This document shows, in pieces, positions 23,912 to 32,826 of a DNA stretch of 40,266 nt. How positions within the stretch are numbered: position 1 is the first letter of the stretch; each line of letters opens with the position of its first letter. The translations under genes were made by a program, and so were the position numbers. The DNA is from Pigmentiphaga sp. (lineage in GTDB: Bacteria > Pseudomonadota > Gammaproteobacteria > Burkholderiales > Burkholderiaceae_B), in contig NZ_JADGHH010000005.1 of the NCBI RefSeq assembly GCF_019689535.1, forward strand, positions 1-40,266. Direction: 5' to 3'. The notes under the pieces were generated by a model. It searched no databases and was not told where the DNA came from. It worked only from the letters and a program-made list of their open reading frames with translations.

Positions 23912-23947
23912 GAGCAGTCGTAGCCACGAAATAACGAGGAGACAACT

Positions 23948-24934
23948 ATGACTTTCATCGCTGCGCGCGGCTTCGCATCATGCCTGGCCATTGCTGGCGT
24001 ACTGCTGGCGCCCGCCGCTTACGCGGATCCGGCCGCCAACTACCCCGACCGTCCGGTCAAGCTGGCACTGCCTTTCCCACCCGGCGGCTCGGCCGACACC
24101 ATTACTCGCGCCATGGCCGAAAGGTTGCAGGCCCAGCTGAATCAGCCTTTCCTGATCGAGAACCGTCCCGGCGCGGCCGGCAACGTCGCCACGCGCTACG
24201 TCGCCAAGGCTCCTGCCGACGGCTACAACCTGCTGGTCGGGGTCACGGGAGCGCTGGTGATCAACCCCAATCTCTACAAACTGGACTACGATCCTGCGAA
24301 AGACTTCGTCGGCATCTCCATGGTCGCGCGGGCACCTGTCGCCGTCGTCGCCGACCCCCAGGCCGGGATCCATAGCATCAAGGACCTCATCGAGCGGGCC
24401 AAGGCGCAGCCCGGTGCACTGACCTACGCCACCAACGGCGTAGGCACGAGTCATCACCTGGCAGCCGAACTGTTCCGCCAAGCTACCGGCCTCGACATGC
24501 GCAACGTTCCCTACAAAGGCACGCCCGAGGCGCTGCAAGACATCATCGGCGGTCGCGTGCCCATCGGGTTCATGGACCTGACCGCATCCATTCCGCTCGT
24601 CAACTCGGGCAAGCTCAAGGCCCTGGCCACGACCGGCACCCGCCGCTCGCCGGCCCTGCCGGACGTTCCCACCGTGGCTGAAGCAGGCGTGCCAGGATTC
24701 TCGGCCGATACCTGGGTGGGCATCTTCGCACCCAAGGGGACGCCCCAACCCATCGTCGACAAGCTGAGCGCCGAGATCCGGACGGCGCTGGCCCTGCCCG
24801 AGCTCCGGGCCCGGGCGCAAACGCAAGGGCTGGAAGTCGCCGGCAGCACCCCTGGGGAGCTCCACCGCTTCGTGCAGGAAGAAACGGTGAAATGGAAGAA
24901 GGTGGTGGCCGAGGCGGGCATCAAGCTGCAATGA
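23948..24934 (+). CDS. Bug/TctC-type extracytoplasmic solute receptor, copy 2
   Basis: A 328-residue Bug-family periplasmic receptor. The signal peptide covers residues 1-26 (hydrophobic LAIAGVLLAPAA, cleavage near AYA-D). The mature part has YPDRPVKLALPFPPGGSADTI, FLIENRPGAAGN, PADGYNLLVG, NVPYKGTPEALQDIIGGRV and LPDVPTVAEAGVPGF. The start at 23948 follows GAGGAG. It lies behind the two-component monooxygenase genes and the hairpin at 23851-23911, and probably binds the substrate or a related carboxylate of that pathway. No TctA/TctB permease gene is in the window. Confidence 0.93.
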   Translation: MTFIAARGFASCLAIAGVLLAPAAYADPAANYPDRPVKLALPFPPGGSADTITRAMAERLQAQLNQPFLIENRPGAAGNVATRYVAKAPADGYNLLVGVTGALVINPNLYKLDYDPAKDFVGISMVARAPVAVVADPQAGIHSIKDLIERAKAQPGALTYATNGVGTSHHLAAELFRQATGLDMRNVPYKGTPEALQDIIGGRVPIGFMDLTASIPLVNSGKLKALATTGTRRSPALPDVPTVAEAGVPGFSADTWVGIFAPKGTPQPIVDKLSAEIRTALALPELRARAQTQGLEVAGSTPGELHRFVQEETVKWKKVVAEAGIKLQ

Positions 24935-25199
24935 CGCCTTGCGGCCTTACCACCCTGGCGTGAATGGTCGGTCGGGCAGGGCATTCGCGCCTACCGGCCG
25001 CTTTTCGTCATGTCATGAACCCACGTCATGGCCCCCTGCACCAGGGGTTCCATGACGATCAACTTATCGCGCACGAACAGCACACTATCGCCATCCACCG
25101 TCTGCCTAGAATAGCCCAGGCCCTGGACCGTCCAGGCAGGACATCCACGAGCCAGGCCGCTATTCACTCACGACACAAACACATAAATCGGAGACGGTG
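24935..25199. other. Spacer between two Bug genes with an imperfect hairpin
   Basis: No gene is visible. At 25024-25057 an interrupted inverted repeat has outer arms CGTCATGG / CCATGACG and inner CCCCT / AGGGG around a short loop. There is no following T-run, so it is not a simple terminator. It could be an operator or an mRNA structure. The Bug copy 3 ribosome site (GGAG, 25190-25193) ends the spacer. Confidence 0.4.
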
Positions 25200-26168
25200 A
25201 TGGCCCTGAATGCCCGTACAGCGATACTTGGCGTCGCAGTCTTGCTGGGCGCTCCCCTCGCGGCGCTCGCGCAACCCTATCCAAGCAAACCCATCAAGTT
25301 CATTACCGCATCGACCGGCAGCCCGCAGGACGTCATAGGCCGAATCTTCGCCCAGAAGATCACCGAGAGCTCCGGTCACGCCGTGGTCGTCGAAAGCCGC
25401 GCGGGCGCCGGTGCCCTGATTTCGATCCAGGCCGCAGCCAAGTCACCGGCGGATGGCTATACGGTCCTCGTCAGCTCCACCGCGTTTGCGGTCACCCCCT
25501 ACCTCTACAAGGACACGGGCTACGATTCGGAGCGGGACCTCATCCCGGTGGCACTGCTCGCCACGGCACCCAATATCCTGGTGACCAGCCCCACGAGCGG
25601 AATCCGCACGCTGAGGAATGCCGTGGAGCGGGCCCGCGCGACCAAGGACCTGAACTACGGATCACCGGGATACGGAACGACACCTCAGATGTCGGCCGAA
25701 TACCTGTTCAAGATCCTCGCCAAGGTTCCCGTCACGCACGTACCGTACAAGGGCATCCCGGCCACGATGCAGGCCACCATGGCGAACGAAGTTGCGCTTT
25801 CCGCCACGGCCCTGCCCCCTGCCGTGCCATTGATCAAGTCCGACCGGCTCGTCGGTTTGGCCGTGACGAGCAAGAAGCGCAGTCCCGCCGTGCCGAACGT
25901 GCCCACCATCGGGGAAGCCGGCTTCACCGACTTCGAGGACGAATCTTGGGTCGGCGCCTGGGTCCCTGCCGGCACGCCAGCCCCGGTCATAGAGAAGATT
26001 CGCAGTGAACTGTCGGCTGCGGCCAGGGCCGAAGACGTGCGCGCCAAGCTCGCCAACGTCGGCTTTGAAACGTCCGACATCTCGCAAGAAGCGTTTGCCG
26101 CAATGGTGAAGAAGGAGATGCAGAAGTGGGAGCGCGTCGTTCGCGAAACGGGAACCAAGATCGAATGA
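25200..26168 (+). CDS. Bug/TctC-type extracytoplasmic solute receptor, copy 3
   Basis: A 322-residue Bug-family receptor. The signal peptide is short (MALNARTAILGVAVLLGAPL, cleavage near ALA-Q). The family pattern continues with YPSKPIKFITASTGSPQDVIGR, VVVESRAGAGALIS, PADGYTVLVSS, HVPYKGIPATMQATMANEV and VPNVPTIGEAGF. The first ligand loop is TASTGSPQD in place of the common PGGxxD, as also seen to a degree in copy 4, so the ligand may not be a plain dicarboxylate. I chose the ATG at 25200 because GGAG sits six bases ahead; the GTG one codon earlier is too close. It converges with the FAD monooxygenase gene. Confidence 0.92.
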   Translation: MALNARTAILGVAVLLGAPLAALAQPYPSKPIKFITASTGSPQDVIGRIFAQKITESSGHAVVVESRAGAGALISIQAAAKSPADGYTVLVSSTAFAVTPYLYKDTGYDSERDLIPVALLATAPNILVTSPTSGIRTLRNAVERARATKDLNYGSPGYGTTPQMSAEYLFKILAKVPVTHVPYKGIPATMQATMANEVALSATALPPAVPLIKSDRLVGLAVTSKKRSPAVPNVPTIGEAGFTDFEDESWVGAWVPAGTPAPVIEKIRSELSAAARAEDVRAKLANVGFETSDISQEAFAAMVKKEMQKWERVVRETGTKIE

Positions 26169-26184
26169 GCCTGGCGTCCTGAAT

Positions 26185-26224
26185 GGCCATGTGCCTCCCG
26201 CGGGGAAGCCGGCGGCACATGGCC
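26185..26224. terminator. Hairpin between convergent genes (terminator-like)
   Basis: A perfect 11-bp stem (GGCCATGTGCC at 26185-26195, GGCACATGGCC at 26214-26224) with an 18-base loop sits between the stops of the Bug gene (26168) and the FAD monooxygenase (26231). Neither side has a good T-run, so termination efficiency is uncertain. Confidence 0.5.
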
Positions 26225-26230
26225 CGGTCG

Positions 26231-27355
26231 TCAGATCGGCTCTGCCAGGACGGCCAGCGACTCCTCGACGAGGGCAGCCTGGGCTTCAATGGGTGCCCTC
26301 TGCTGCTCCAGGCGCCCGATCTGCAACGAGTTCTCCACCACCAGGCGGCAGCGCGCATACCGGCGCTCCATGAACCGCTCGAGCGCCCGCGGCACCTCGC
26401 CCTGGCGGGCCAGTTCCTCACTCAACACCAGCGCATCCTCGATCGCCATGCCGGCACCTGACGCCAACTGTGGCGTGGTCGGATGCGCGGCGTCGCCGAT
26501 CAGCACGACCCGGCCGCTGAACCACGGCGCAGGCAGCAGGAACCCCTCCAGGGGGCGCCGGACGATGCGGGAAGACTCGTTGAGCTGCTCCCGAATGGTG
26601 GCCAGCACGCCTCCATACCCCTGCATCAGTTCTGCCAGCCTGAGATGCAGGTCGGCATCCTCAATACGGTTCGGCGCCGGCAAGGCCTCGAGGAGAAACA
26701 TGTACATTTCGGAGGCCGAGACCGGGTTCAGCCCCACCTTGACCGGCCCGCCAAGGAAGAAATGCCGGCGATCGATGCCGGGTGCGCGCGGGATCACGAG
26801 GCGCCACGCGCACTGGCCCGTGAATTCGGGCCCTGGAGCGTCCGGAAAGATCAGCGTGCGCGTCCGGGAAAAGATGCCATCGGCACCGATGACAAGGTCA
26901 TACCGATCTTCCATGCCATCGGAAAACCGCACGGTCACATCGCCCTCGTTCTGGGCGAGGCTGTCCACGGTCACGCCCAGCCTCACGTGGGTACCACTGT
27001 CCAGCGTCCTGCGTGCAAGGATCGCATGCAGCACGGGACGCAGTACTCCGCCGCTCCCGGGCAGGTCCGGGTCACCGACGACCGGCGTTGGGACGACCTT
27101 CAGGCGGTCGCCCGCCATGTTGCAGACCTGGATGCCGTGGCCGGTATATGCCTGGGACGCCAGTTCGTCGAAGACCCCCAGGGCACGGAAGGCGCGCAGC
27201 GTGGGACCGGTCAGCGTGATGCCCGCCCCGTACACTCGCCACTCGGGATCCAGGTCGATCAGGTGCACCTCGACATCGCTCCTGCGCAAACAGATGGCTG
27301 CAGACATGCCGCCGATGCCCCCCCCCACCACGAGTACCTTTCCGATGCTGCTCAT
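26231..27355 (-). CDS. FAD-dependent aromatic-ring monooxygenase (salicylate/6-hydroxynicotinate hydroxylase-like)
   Basis: A 374-residue class A flavoprotein monooxygenase. The FAD motif GGGIGG (residues 11-16), the NADPH/FAD motif GADGIFSRTR and the second FAD motif VVLIGDAAHPTTP are all present and correctly spaced. It would hydroxylate an activated ring (salicylate-, 4-hydroxybenzoate- or hydroxypyridine-like) with NAD(P)H and O2. The ATG at 27355 is preferred, and one at 27370 would add five residues. GGAG is visible upstream but somewhat far. It is divergent from the hydrolase/LigA/LigB operon over a 278-base spacer, so it may produce the diol that the extradiol dioxygenase cleaves. That link is inferred from location. 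Confidence 0.9.
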   Translation of the reverse strand: MSSIGKVLVVGGGIGGMSAAICLRRSDVEVHLIDLDPEWRVYGAGITLTGPTLRAFRALGVFDELASQAYTGHGIQVCNMAGDRLKVVPTPVVGDPDLPGSGGVLRPVLHAILARRTLDSGTHVRLGVTVDSLAQNEGDVTVRFSDGMEDRYDLVIGADGIFSRTRTLIFPDAPGPEFTGQCAWRLVIPRAPGIDRRHFFLGGPVKVGLNPVSASEMYMFLLEALPAPNRIEDADLHLRLAELMQGYGGVLATIREQLNESSRIVRRPLEGFLLPAPWFSGRVVLIGDAAHPTTPQLASGAGMAIEDALVLSEELARQGEVPRALERFMERRYARCRLVVENSLQIGRLEQQRAPIEAQAALVEESLAVLAEPI

Positions 27356-27633
27356 TCTTGCCTGCTCCATCTATGGTGACCGGCGCCACCGGCCCCGTCA
27401 CGCATGAGTCGCGGCAATTACGCAAGAGGGAGCGGCGCCCGTCAACGCCTGGGCCGCAGTGACCGACTCCCACTCAAGCTTCAGCGCACGTCCAGACAAC
27501 TTCGCATCAACCTTCACGACCGATCAACTTCCTGTGCACGCCGGGCCAAGTCAAGCATGACGCCGCCTGCGAACATCATGGGATCCGATCGAGACGATGC
27601 ATTCGTTTCAACATCGAATCCTGGAGAACGACC

Positions 27634-28797
27634 GTGACCGTGCAGTCCACCAGCGCCACCGTAGACGCCGATGTCTCTGGCCGCCCCAAGACCCTTGCCG
27701 AAGCCAAGGCCTGGATGATCAAACGCTGGAAGGCACGCGTCCACCCCATGAATGCGTTGCCCCCCGACGAGGGCGCGGCGTGGATCGAGGGGGTGACCGG
27801 CCTGGACGGGGAGTCCTGGGGCACCTACTGGGGAAAGATCGGCGATGGGCTGGAGGCACAGGCGCGCCAGGCACACCGGGACGGCGATACCGCCCGCGCC
27901 GCGGAGCTGTACCAGCGTGCCAGCGGCGCCTACTTCATGGGCCGTTTTCCCTGCCCCAACCATCCCGCCAAGCAATACTGCGCCATCCGTGAACGCGAGA
28001 CCTACCTTGCCACGTCCTCGTACTGGGACATCCCCATCGAGCGCATCGTCGTCCCCTTCGATGGCCGCGACGGCGAAGGCAAGACGGTGCCGGTCCTGCT
28101 TCGGCGTCCGCGCGGCGTCGAACGGCCGCGGGTGGTCCTGATGTGGGGCGGCGTGGACGCCTGCAAGGAACAGATGACCGCCGCCAGTGACCTGGTGCTT
28201 GCACATGGCATCGCAACGGTCGCCATGGACAACGCCGGCACCGGCGAATCCCCGGTCCACGGTGTCGTGGATGCGGAACGGCAGTTCATCACTGTTCTCG
28301 ATTGGCTGCGCACCCGCAATGACCTGGACGCCGAGCGCGTGGCCTGCCTCGGCCGCTCGTTCGGAGGCTACTGGGCAACCAAACTCGCTCATCTCCTTCC
28401 GGATCGCCTGGCAGGTGCCGTCAACTGGGGAGGAGGCGCGCATTTCATGTTCCAGCCCGACTGGGTCACTGCATCGCGCTATCCGGACAGCTACCTCATG
28501 GAACTGGTCGAAACCCGCAAGCGCATGCTGGGCGTGGAAACGGACGAGGACTACGTCGCCGCGTTCAAGCGATTGTCACTCCTCGACCAGGGCCTGCTGG
28601 ACCGCCCCTGCGCACCACTGCTGCTGGTGAACGGCAAGGAGGATCGCCAGTGTCCCGTGGCTGACATCCATTTGCTGCTTGAGCATGGTGATCCGAAAAC
28701 AGTCCGGTTCTTCCCTGGCGGACACATGGGACTGACACCGCAAACCCTTCCCACCATCGTCAACTGGCTGGCCAGGCAGCTGAAAGGAGGCCATTGA
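27634..28797 (+). CDS. Alpha/beta hydrolase with N-terminal helical domain (FrsA / dihydroxypseudooxynicotine hydrolase-like)
   Basis: A 387-residue protein with about 130 N-terminal mostly helical residues followed by an alpha/beta-hydrolase domain. The triad is visible as Ser242 (LGRSFGGYW), Asp337 (NGKEDRQCP) and His364 (PGGHMGL), and MDNAGTGESP precedes the elbow. The architecture and length match the 2,6-dihydroxypseudooxynicotine hydrolase/FrsA group, whose best-known member splits a C-C bond next to a dihydroxypyridine ring. The GTG start at 27634 has GGAG seven bases upstream. The stop overlaps the LigA-like ATG (TGATG). Together with an extradiol dioxygenase behind it and a ring hydroxylase divergent from it, C-C cleavage of a ring side chain is a fair hypothesis. 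Confidence 0.87.
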   Translation: MTVQSTSATVDADVSGRPKTLAEAKAWMIKRWKARVHPMNALPPDEGAAWIEGVTGLDGESWGTYWGKIGDGLEAQARQAHRDGDTARAAELYQRASGAYFMGRFPCPNHPAKQYCAIRERETYLATSSYWDIPIERIVVPFDGRDGEGKTVPVLLRRPRGVERPRVVLMWGGVDACKEQMTAASDLVLAHGIATVAMDNAGTGESPVHGVVDAERQFITVLDWLRTRNDLDAERVACLGRSFGGYWATKLAHLLPDRLAGAVNWGGGAHFMFQPDWVTASRYPDSYLMELVETRKRMLGVETDEDYVAAFKRLSLLDQGLLDRPCAPLLLVNGKEDRQCPVADIHLLLEHGDPKTVRFFPGGHMGLTPQTLPTIVNWLARQLKGGH

Positions 28798-29099
28798 TGC
28801 CGAGCAACTGGCGGCAGCTCATCCCAACGGCCGACGCTTACTGGATGAATCGCATCCTGTTCGACATCCACCACCGAGAGGACCATCTGGAGCGCTACAA
28901 GCAGGACCCCGACGCCTACATGGCAGGCATCCCGCTCGCAGCCGAACTCAAGCGAGCCATCCGGGACAACGACATCGGCGCGATGTATCTCGCGGGGGTC
29001 AATCCGTACCTGTTGCGGGCCCATTGCCTCGGCTTGCACATACCGGAGCCCGTGTTCGTGCAAGCCATGCGGGAAGCGGGCAAGCAGGAGGAGGCATAA
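28797..29099 (+). CDS. LigA-like small subunit of a type II extradiol dioxygenase
   Basis: A 100-residue all-helical protein that matches the alpha subunit of protocatechuate 4,5-dioxygenase (LigA family), which closes the active site of the LigB-type catalytic subunit. Visible is the conserved helix region DIGAMYLAGVNPYLLRAHCL. AAAGGAGG six bases before the ATG at 28797 is a strong ribosome site. The start overlaps the hydrolase stop by one base, and the stop is one base before the LigB GTG, so all three are coupled. Presence of a separate LigA argues that the dioxygenase is of the LigAB rather than the single-chain type. Confidence 0.88.
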   Translation: MPSNWRQLIPTADAYWMNRILFDIHHREDHLERYKQDPDAYMAGIPLAAELKRAIRDNDIGAMYLAGVNPYLLRAHCLGLHIPEPVFVQAMREAGKQEEA

Positions 29100-29100
29100 C

Positions 29101-29925
29101 GTGGCCCGCATAGTCAGCGTGCATGCCGTCAGCCATACGCCGGTCATGCTCAATTTTCCCGATGCCATTCCCGATACGGACCGGGAAGCGATCTTCGCGG
29201 CCTTCCTGCAGGTGGGACAGGCCATACGCAGGGCCGATCCGGACGTGATCGTGGTCGTATCCGACGATCACCTGCACAACTTCTTCCTCGATAACCTTCC
29301 CGCATTCTGCATCGGCGCGGCGACGTCGTACCCGACCCCTGTGGAACATTGGCTGAAAGTGGACCGGCAGGTGCTCCCAGGACACCAGGAACTCGGCGCC
29401 CATCTCGTCGGAGAGGCCTTGCAAGCTGGTTTCGACCCCGCCCTCTCCATGGACCTGACCCTGGATCACGGCGTGATCACTCCCTTGCACCTGGCTGGCA
29501 TTGCAGGCGAGGTTCCCGTGGTGCCTGTGCTCGTCAACTGCGTCCAGCCACCGCTTCCGACGATGGACAGGGCCTATGCCTGGGGCACGATGATCGGCGA
29601 TGCACTGCGGCGGTTCAACGGAGCCGAAAGGGTTGCCGTGCTCGCGACGGGTGGGCTCAGCCACGACATCGCAACACCTCGCATGGGCTTGCTGAACGAG
29701 GACTTCGACCGGCGCTTCCTGGCGCTACTTGCAGCAAACGACCCCGAAGCCCTCCTCCGCCATGCCACCGACCATGTGCACGAGGCGGGAAACGGCGCGG
29801 AAGAAATCCGCACTTGGCTGGTCGCGCACGGTGTCGCGGGATCAGCCCCCTTCCGTTGCCTTTACTACAAGGCCGTGTCCAACTGGTACACCGGCATAGG
29901 CCTGGGCGGCTGGGACGTGGATTGA
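29101..29925 (+). CDS. LigB-type extradiol ring-cleavage dioxygenase, catalytic subunit
   Basis: A 274-residue type II extradiol dioxygenase (protocatechuate 4,5-dioxygenase beta family). Fe(II) ligands appear as His12 (AVSHTP), His57 or His59 (SDDHLHNFF) and Glu234/235 (NGAEEIRTW). Catalytic histidines are His188 (GGLSHDI), matching the known acid/base His of LigB, and His123 (TLDHGVITPL). It cleaves the bond next to a catechol-type diol. The GTG start at 29101 has GGAGG upstream. Partners are the LigA-like subunit directly before it and probably the FAD monooxygenase at 26231. Candidate substrates are protocatechuate, gallate or a dihydroxypyridine. The downstream lactone/aldehyde enzymes of the protocatechuate 4,5 pathway are not in the window. 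Confidence 0.9.
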   Translation: MARIVSVHAVSHTPVMLNFPDAIPDTDREAIFAAFLQVGQAIRRADPDVIVVVSDDHLHNFFLDNLPAFCIGAATSYPTPVEHWLKVDRQVLPGHQELGAHLVGEALQAGFDPALSMDLTLDHGVITPLHLAGIAGEVPVVPVLVNCVQPPLPTMDRAYAWGTMIGDALRRFNGAERVAVLATGGLSHDIATPRMGLLNEDFDRRFLALLAANDPEALLRHATDHVHEAGNGAEEIRTWLVAHGVAGSAPFRCLYYKAVSNWYTGIGLGGWDVD

Positions 29926-30108
29926 TCTCTCCTGCGCGACGCGCGGACTGGCGCGCCGCCGTTGCCCAGGGCCGCGCCATCTGCTCGTTGCGTTGGCGCC
30001 CCCATTCCCGGACGGCTACGGAAAAGGTCCAATTGACGCGGCCGGCAACACCAACCGAAACTCCATGGGTTTCTTTGTCCACTCATAGGGCAGGGAGGTT
30101 AACGTTCC

Positions 30109-31071
30109 ATGGCCGCCTTTCAGTTCATCATCGATGGTGAAAAGCAGCGCGCAGGCACCGCACTCTTCCGCAAGCAGATGGAAGAGGCGTTCGCCGTTGG
30201 CCTGTCCGTGAAAGGCAACGCCTATCACCCTTTCAGCACGCAGGTCAAAGGGTACAGTGGCCAACGCCTGCGCTTCGCGGCGCTCCGGTTCACGCCCCAT
30301 ACGACGTGTTCACCGCACGGCATGGGGCAGCGCTCGCGCCTTGTCATATCGCTGCACCGCGAGGGAGTCGCCATCGTCCACCAGAACGGTCGCGAGACCC
30401 GCATCGAACCGGACGACCTGTTCATCATCGATCCTGCCCAGCCGTTCTTCATCGAAGCGGGAAACGTGCTGGCCCATTCCCTCTACATCGAGCACGGCGC
30501 GCTGCGCGCCATCATGCCGGAAATCGAACTGCACACAGCGCGCCGCATATGCACCACGGACGGCGCAGGCGCAGTGCTGCGCCACACCATGGACCAATTG
30601 GTCGTGCAGGCCGATCGCCTGTCGGACATGGAAGCGGACCGCCTGGCCGATGCACTGCCGTTCCTGGTCGTCGCGTGCCTGGCCGGCTCAGAATCGGGAA
30701 CCAGCGTCCCCCCATCGCGCCTGCGCGCACTGCACAAACAACGCATCAAGGATTACGTCCGGGACCACCTGCAGGACCACGAAATGAATGCGTCGCGCAT
30801 CGCCGCCGCGGTCAACCTGTCGACGCGCTACGTGTATGAACTCTTTGAAGACGAAGAAGTGCCGCTCATGAAGTGGATCTGGCAGACACGCCTGGAACGC
30901 TGCCGCGCCGATCTGGCCAGCCCCTCGCTGCGTGCGCGCTCCATCGGGGAGATCGCCTACTTCTGGGGGTTCAACGACATCACCCATTTCAGCCGGACGT
31001 TCCGGCAACGGTATGGGACTTCACCGCGTGCATTCAGAAAGGCCGCCTTCCCGGCGGACCAGGCCCATTGA
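30109..31071 (+). CDS. AraC-family transcriptional regulator
   Basis: A 320-residue regulator. The N-terminal 200 residues resemble the AraC-binding-like domain of activators such as those for aromatic compounds (SPHGMGQRSRLVISLHREGVA, outlined). The C-terminal 100 residues hold two helix-turn-helix units: NASRIAAAVNLSTRYVYELF and RSIGEIAYFWGFNDITHFSRTF (outlined), ending in YGTSPRAFRK, the family end motif. GGAGG lies ten bases before the ATG. It follows the hydrolase/LigA/LigB operon by 183 bases on the same strand and probably activates it. It converges with the MarR gene at 31207. Confidence 0.91.
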   Translation: MAAFQFIIDGEKQRAGTALFRKQMEEAFAVGLSVKGNAYHPFSTQVKGYSGQRLRFAALRFTPHTTCSPHGMGQRSRLVISLHREGVAIVHQNGRETRIEPDDLFIIDPAQPFFIEAGNVLAHSLYIEHGALRAIMPEIELHTARRICTTDGAGAVLRHTMDQLVVQADRLSDMEADRLADALPFLVVACLAGSESGTSVPPSRLRALHKQRIKDYVRDHLQDHEMNASRIAAAVNLSTRYVYELFEDEEVPLMKWIWQTRLERCRADLASPSLRARSIGEIAYFWGFNDITHFSRTFRQRYGTSPRAFRKAAFPADQAH

Positions 31072-31206
31072 ATCGGTCTGGCGCGACACCTCTCGCCAGC
31101 GTCCACCCCGCGCACATTCGGTTCCAGACACACGCACGCCAGGCATCAACGAGCCGCAGCCCGACCCGGTGACTCCCACCCAAGGTTGCCCCCGGGGCAG
31201 GGAAAG

Positions 31207-31638
31207 TCATTTTTCGTCCTGCAGGTTCTCGATCATCTTCGCGCCTATCCGCAGGAATTCCGCGACTTCGGCCTCGGTCAGGCCGACACAGGCGTCTTTG
31301 TAGACCTCGACGGCCGACTCGGTCATCACGGCCAGCATCTGCTTTCCGCGCTCGGTCAACGATACGAGGCGGCGCCGGGCGTCCTGCTCATCCGACACGC
31401 GCTCGATCAGCCCGTTTTTCTCCATGCGCGAAAGCGTCGCCGCCATCGACGGCTGTTCGACGCCCACCATGCGGGCCAGCTCCATTTGCGTCGAAACCTT
31501 CACGTCCCGGAGGCACCGCAGCACCGGAAATTGGCCCGGCATGACGCCGTGCGGAGCGGTCAGTTGCGCCAGGCGCCAAACGATGCGGCGATTGAGCGTA
31601 CCAACGACGAAACCCAGGCTTTGCGTGCGTATGTTCAT
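31207..31638 (-). CDS. MarR-family transcriptional regulator
   Basis: A 143-residue winged-helix repressor. Helix-turn-helix VSTQMELARMVGVEQPSMAA (outlined) and the wing DARRRLVSLTERG are clear, and the length is normal for MarR. I use the ATG at 31638. No good ribosome site is visible, and a TTG 81 bases upstream has no support. It is downstream of the Rieske oxygenase gene on the same strand (108-base gap), so it probably responds to an aromatic acid and controls the Rieske/Bug genes or one of the other catabolic sets. MarR proteins bind near-perfect palindromes, so the 24-bp palindrome at 21225 could be a remote target. This is speculation. Confidence 0.9.
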   Translation of the reverse strand: MNIRTQSLGFVVGTLNRRIVWRLAQLTAPHGVMPGQFPVLRCLRDVKVSTQMELARMVGVEQPSMAATLSRMEKNGLIERVSDEQDARRRLVSLTERGKQMLAVMTESAVEVYKDACVGLTEAEVAEFLRIGAKMIENLQDEK

Positions 31639-31746
31639 GTATGCGGAAGACGGCGGCAGAGCCGAAAAATTAGCACAACTCTGCGCCCGCACTACGCCTA
31701 ATCTTCGGCGTGCGGCCAAGCCGACGGGCCGCCCCCGGCGGCTGCG

Positions 31747-32814
31747 TCAAGCCGACTGCAGCGCCCCCTCCGCATGCGCAACCCCGGCGCCTGCCTGCTG
31801 CTCCGCGTCCAACAACCGCTTGACGATACGGCGGGCCCGGACCGCCGCCGTGTCGATGGGCAGCAGAATAGGCTTCAAACTCATCAGGTCGGTGGTCCCC
31901 ATGGCCCGCTGCACGGCCTCGAGCATGGGCTTGTCTTGTTCGCCGAAGCCCACGCGCTGCCAATGCGCAATCGCTTCGTCCATCTCCGCATCGTCGGTGC
32001 GAAAGTTTCTGCTGTGCGCAAAAAAGTAGTGCGTCGTGGTCTCGGTCTCAGGCGTCAGGATGTGCGCGGTAAAGCTCTGCCCGCCCTCTTCCCGCGGACG
32101 ACCAGCCGGCGTGATGCCAGTGTCCAGGCGCAGCACGCAAGGCGGATCCCAACGCATGTCCATCCATTGGTCGACCGGAGACCGGCCATCGTAGCCAGGA
32201 ATGCGTTTCGCGAACCAAGGAGACGGCGCGCCATTGGGACACCACAAGTTGCTGTGTACCGTGTTCCCGCTTTGCACGACTTCGTGCTTGCCCTTCAGTA
32301 TCGCCTCGCTGAAGTGGAAGTTGGCGTGGACGAATTGCGTGTGGCTGAGGTCGAGCAAATTGTCTGTCTCGAGCTGGTAGTTGGCTTGGACGTGAAGATA
32401 GCCGTCCACGCGGCGCCGTGCAGGATCTTCCAAGAAAGAAAAATCCGGAATCTGGGAGGCATCCGCCCGCGAGGGTTCGCCCAGCCATATCCACAGCAGC
32501 GTGTACTTCTCGACCACGGGGAACGTCCGTACCTGGGCCGCCTGGGGAATCTTGCCGTCGCCATGCGGATTGCCTACGCATTTACCAGTGCCGTCGAACC
32601 GCAGGCCGTGATAACCGCATTCGATGGCATCCCCCGTGACCCGACCAAGGCTGAGCGGCGCAAAGCGGTGCGGACAGCGGTCATGCAAGGCAACCGGCGT
32701 GCCGTCCCCCCGCCTATAGAGGACGACCGGCGTATCGGCAATGCGCCGGGCCAGCATGCCGGCGTCGATTTCGCCCGCCCATCCCGCCATGTACCAAGTG
32801 TTGCGCAAGAACAT
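31747..32814 (-). CDS. Rieske non-heme iron oxygenase (vanillate/dicamba demethylase-like)
   Basis: A 355-residue terminal oxygenase. The Rieske 2Fe-2S ligands are Cys47/His49 (DRCPHR) and Cys66/His69 (ECGYHGL). The mononuclear iron site follows the D-x2-H-x4-H pattern DLSHTQFVH (Asp155, His158, His163). Length and motifs match VanA-type O-demethylases, which turn methoxy-aromatic acids into hydroxy acids plus formaldehyde. The start at 32814 has GGAGGT four bases upstream. The Bug copy 4 gene ends 12 bases upstream, so they form one transcript. No VanB-type reductase or ferredoxin gene is in the window, so electrons must come from elsewhere. Related substrates such as isovanillate, toluenesulfonate or phenoxybenzoate are possible. 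Confidence 0.9.
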   Translation of the reverse strand: MFLRNTWYMAGWAGEIDAGMLARRIADTPVVLYRRGDGTPVALHDRCPHRFAPLSLGRVTGDAIECGYHGLRFDGTGKCVGNPHGDGKIPQAAQVRTFPVVEKYTLLWIWLGEPSRADASQIPDFSFLEDPARRRVDGYLHVQANYQLETDNLLDLSHTQFVHANFHFSEAILKGKHEVVQSGNTVHSNLWCPNGAPSPWFAKRIPGYDGRSPVDQWMDMRWDPPCVLRLDTGITPAGRPREEGGQSFTAHILTPETETTTHYFFAHSRNFRTDDAEMDEAIAHWQRVGFGEQDKPMLEAVQRAMGTTDLMSLKPILLPIDTAAVRARRIVKRLLDAEQQAGAGVAHAEGALQSA

Positions 32815-32826
32815 GTGTACCTCCGC

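Noticed and set aside
31185-31206. TGCCCCCGGGGCA near the MarR stop as a terminator
   Set aside because: The stem leaves one base for a loop and the T-run lies on the wrong side for the MarR gene; too weak to claim.
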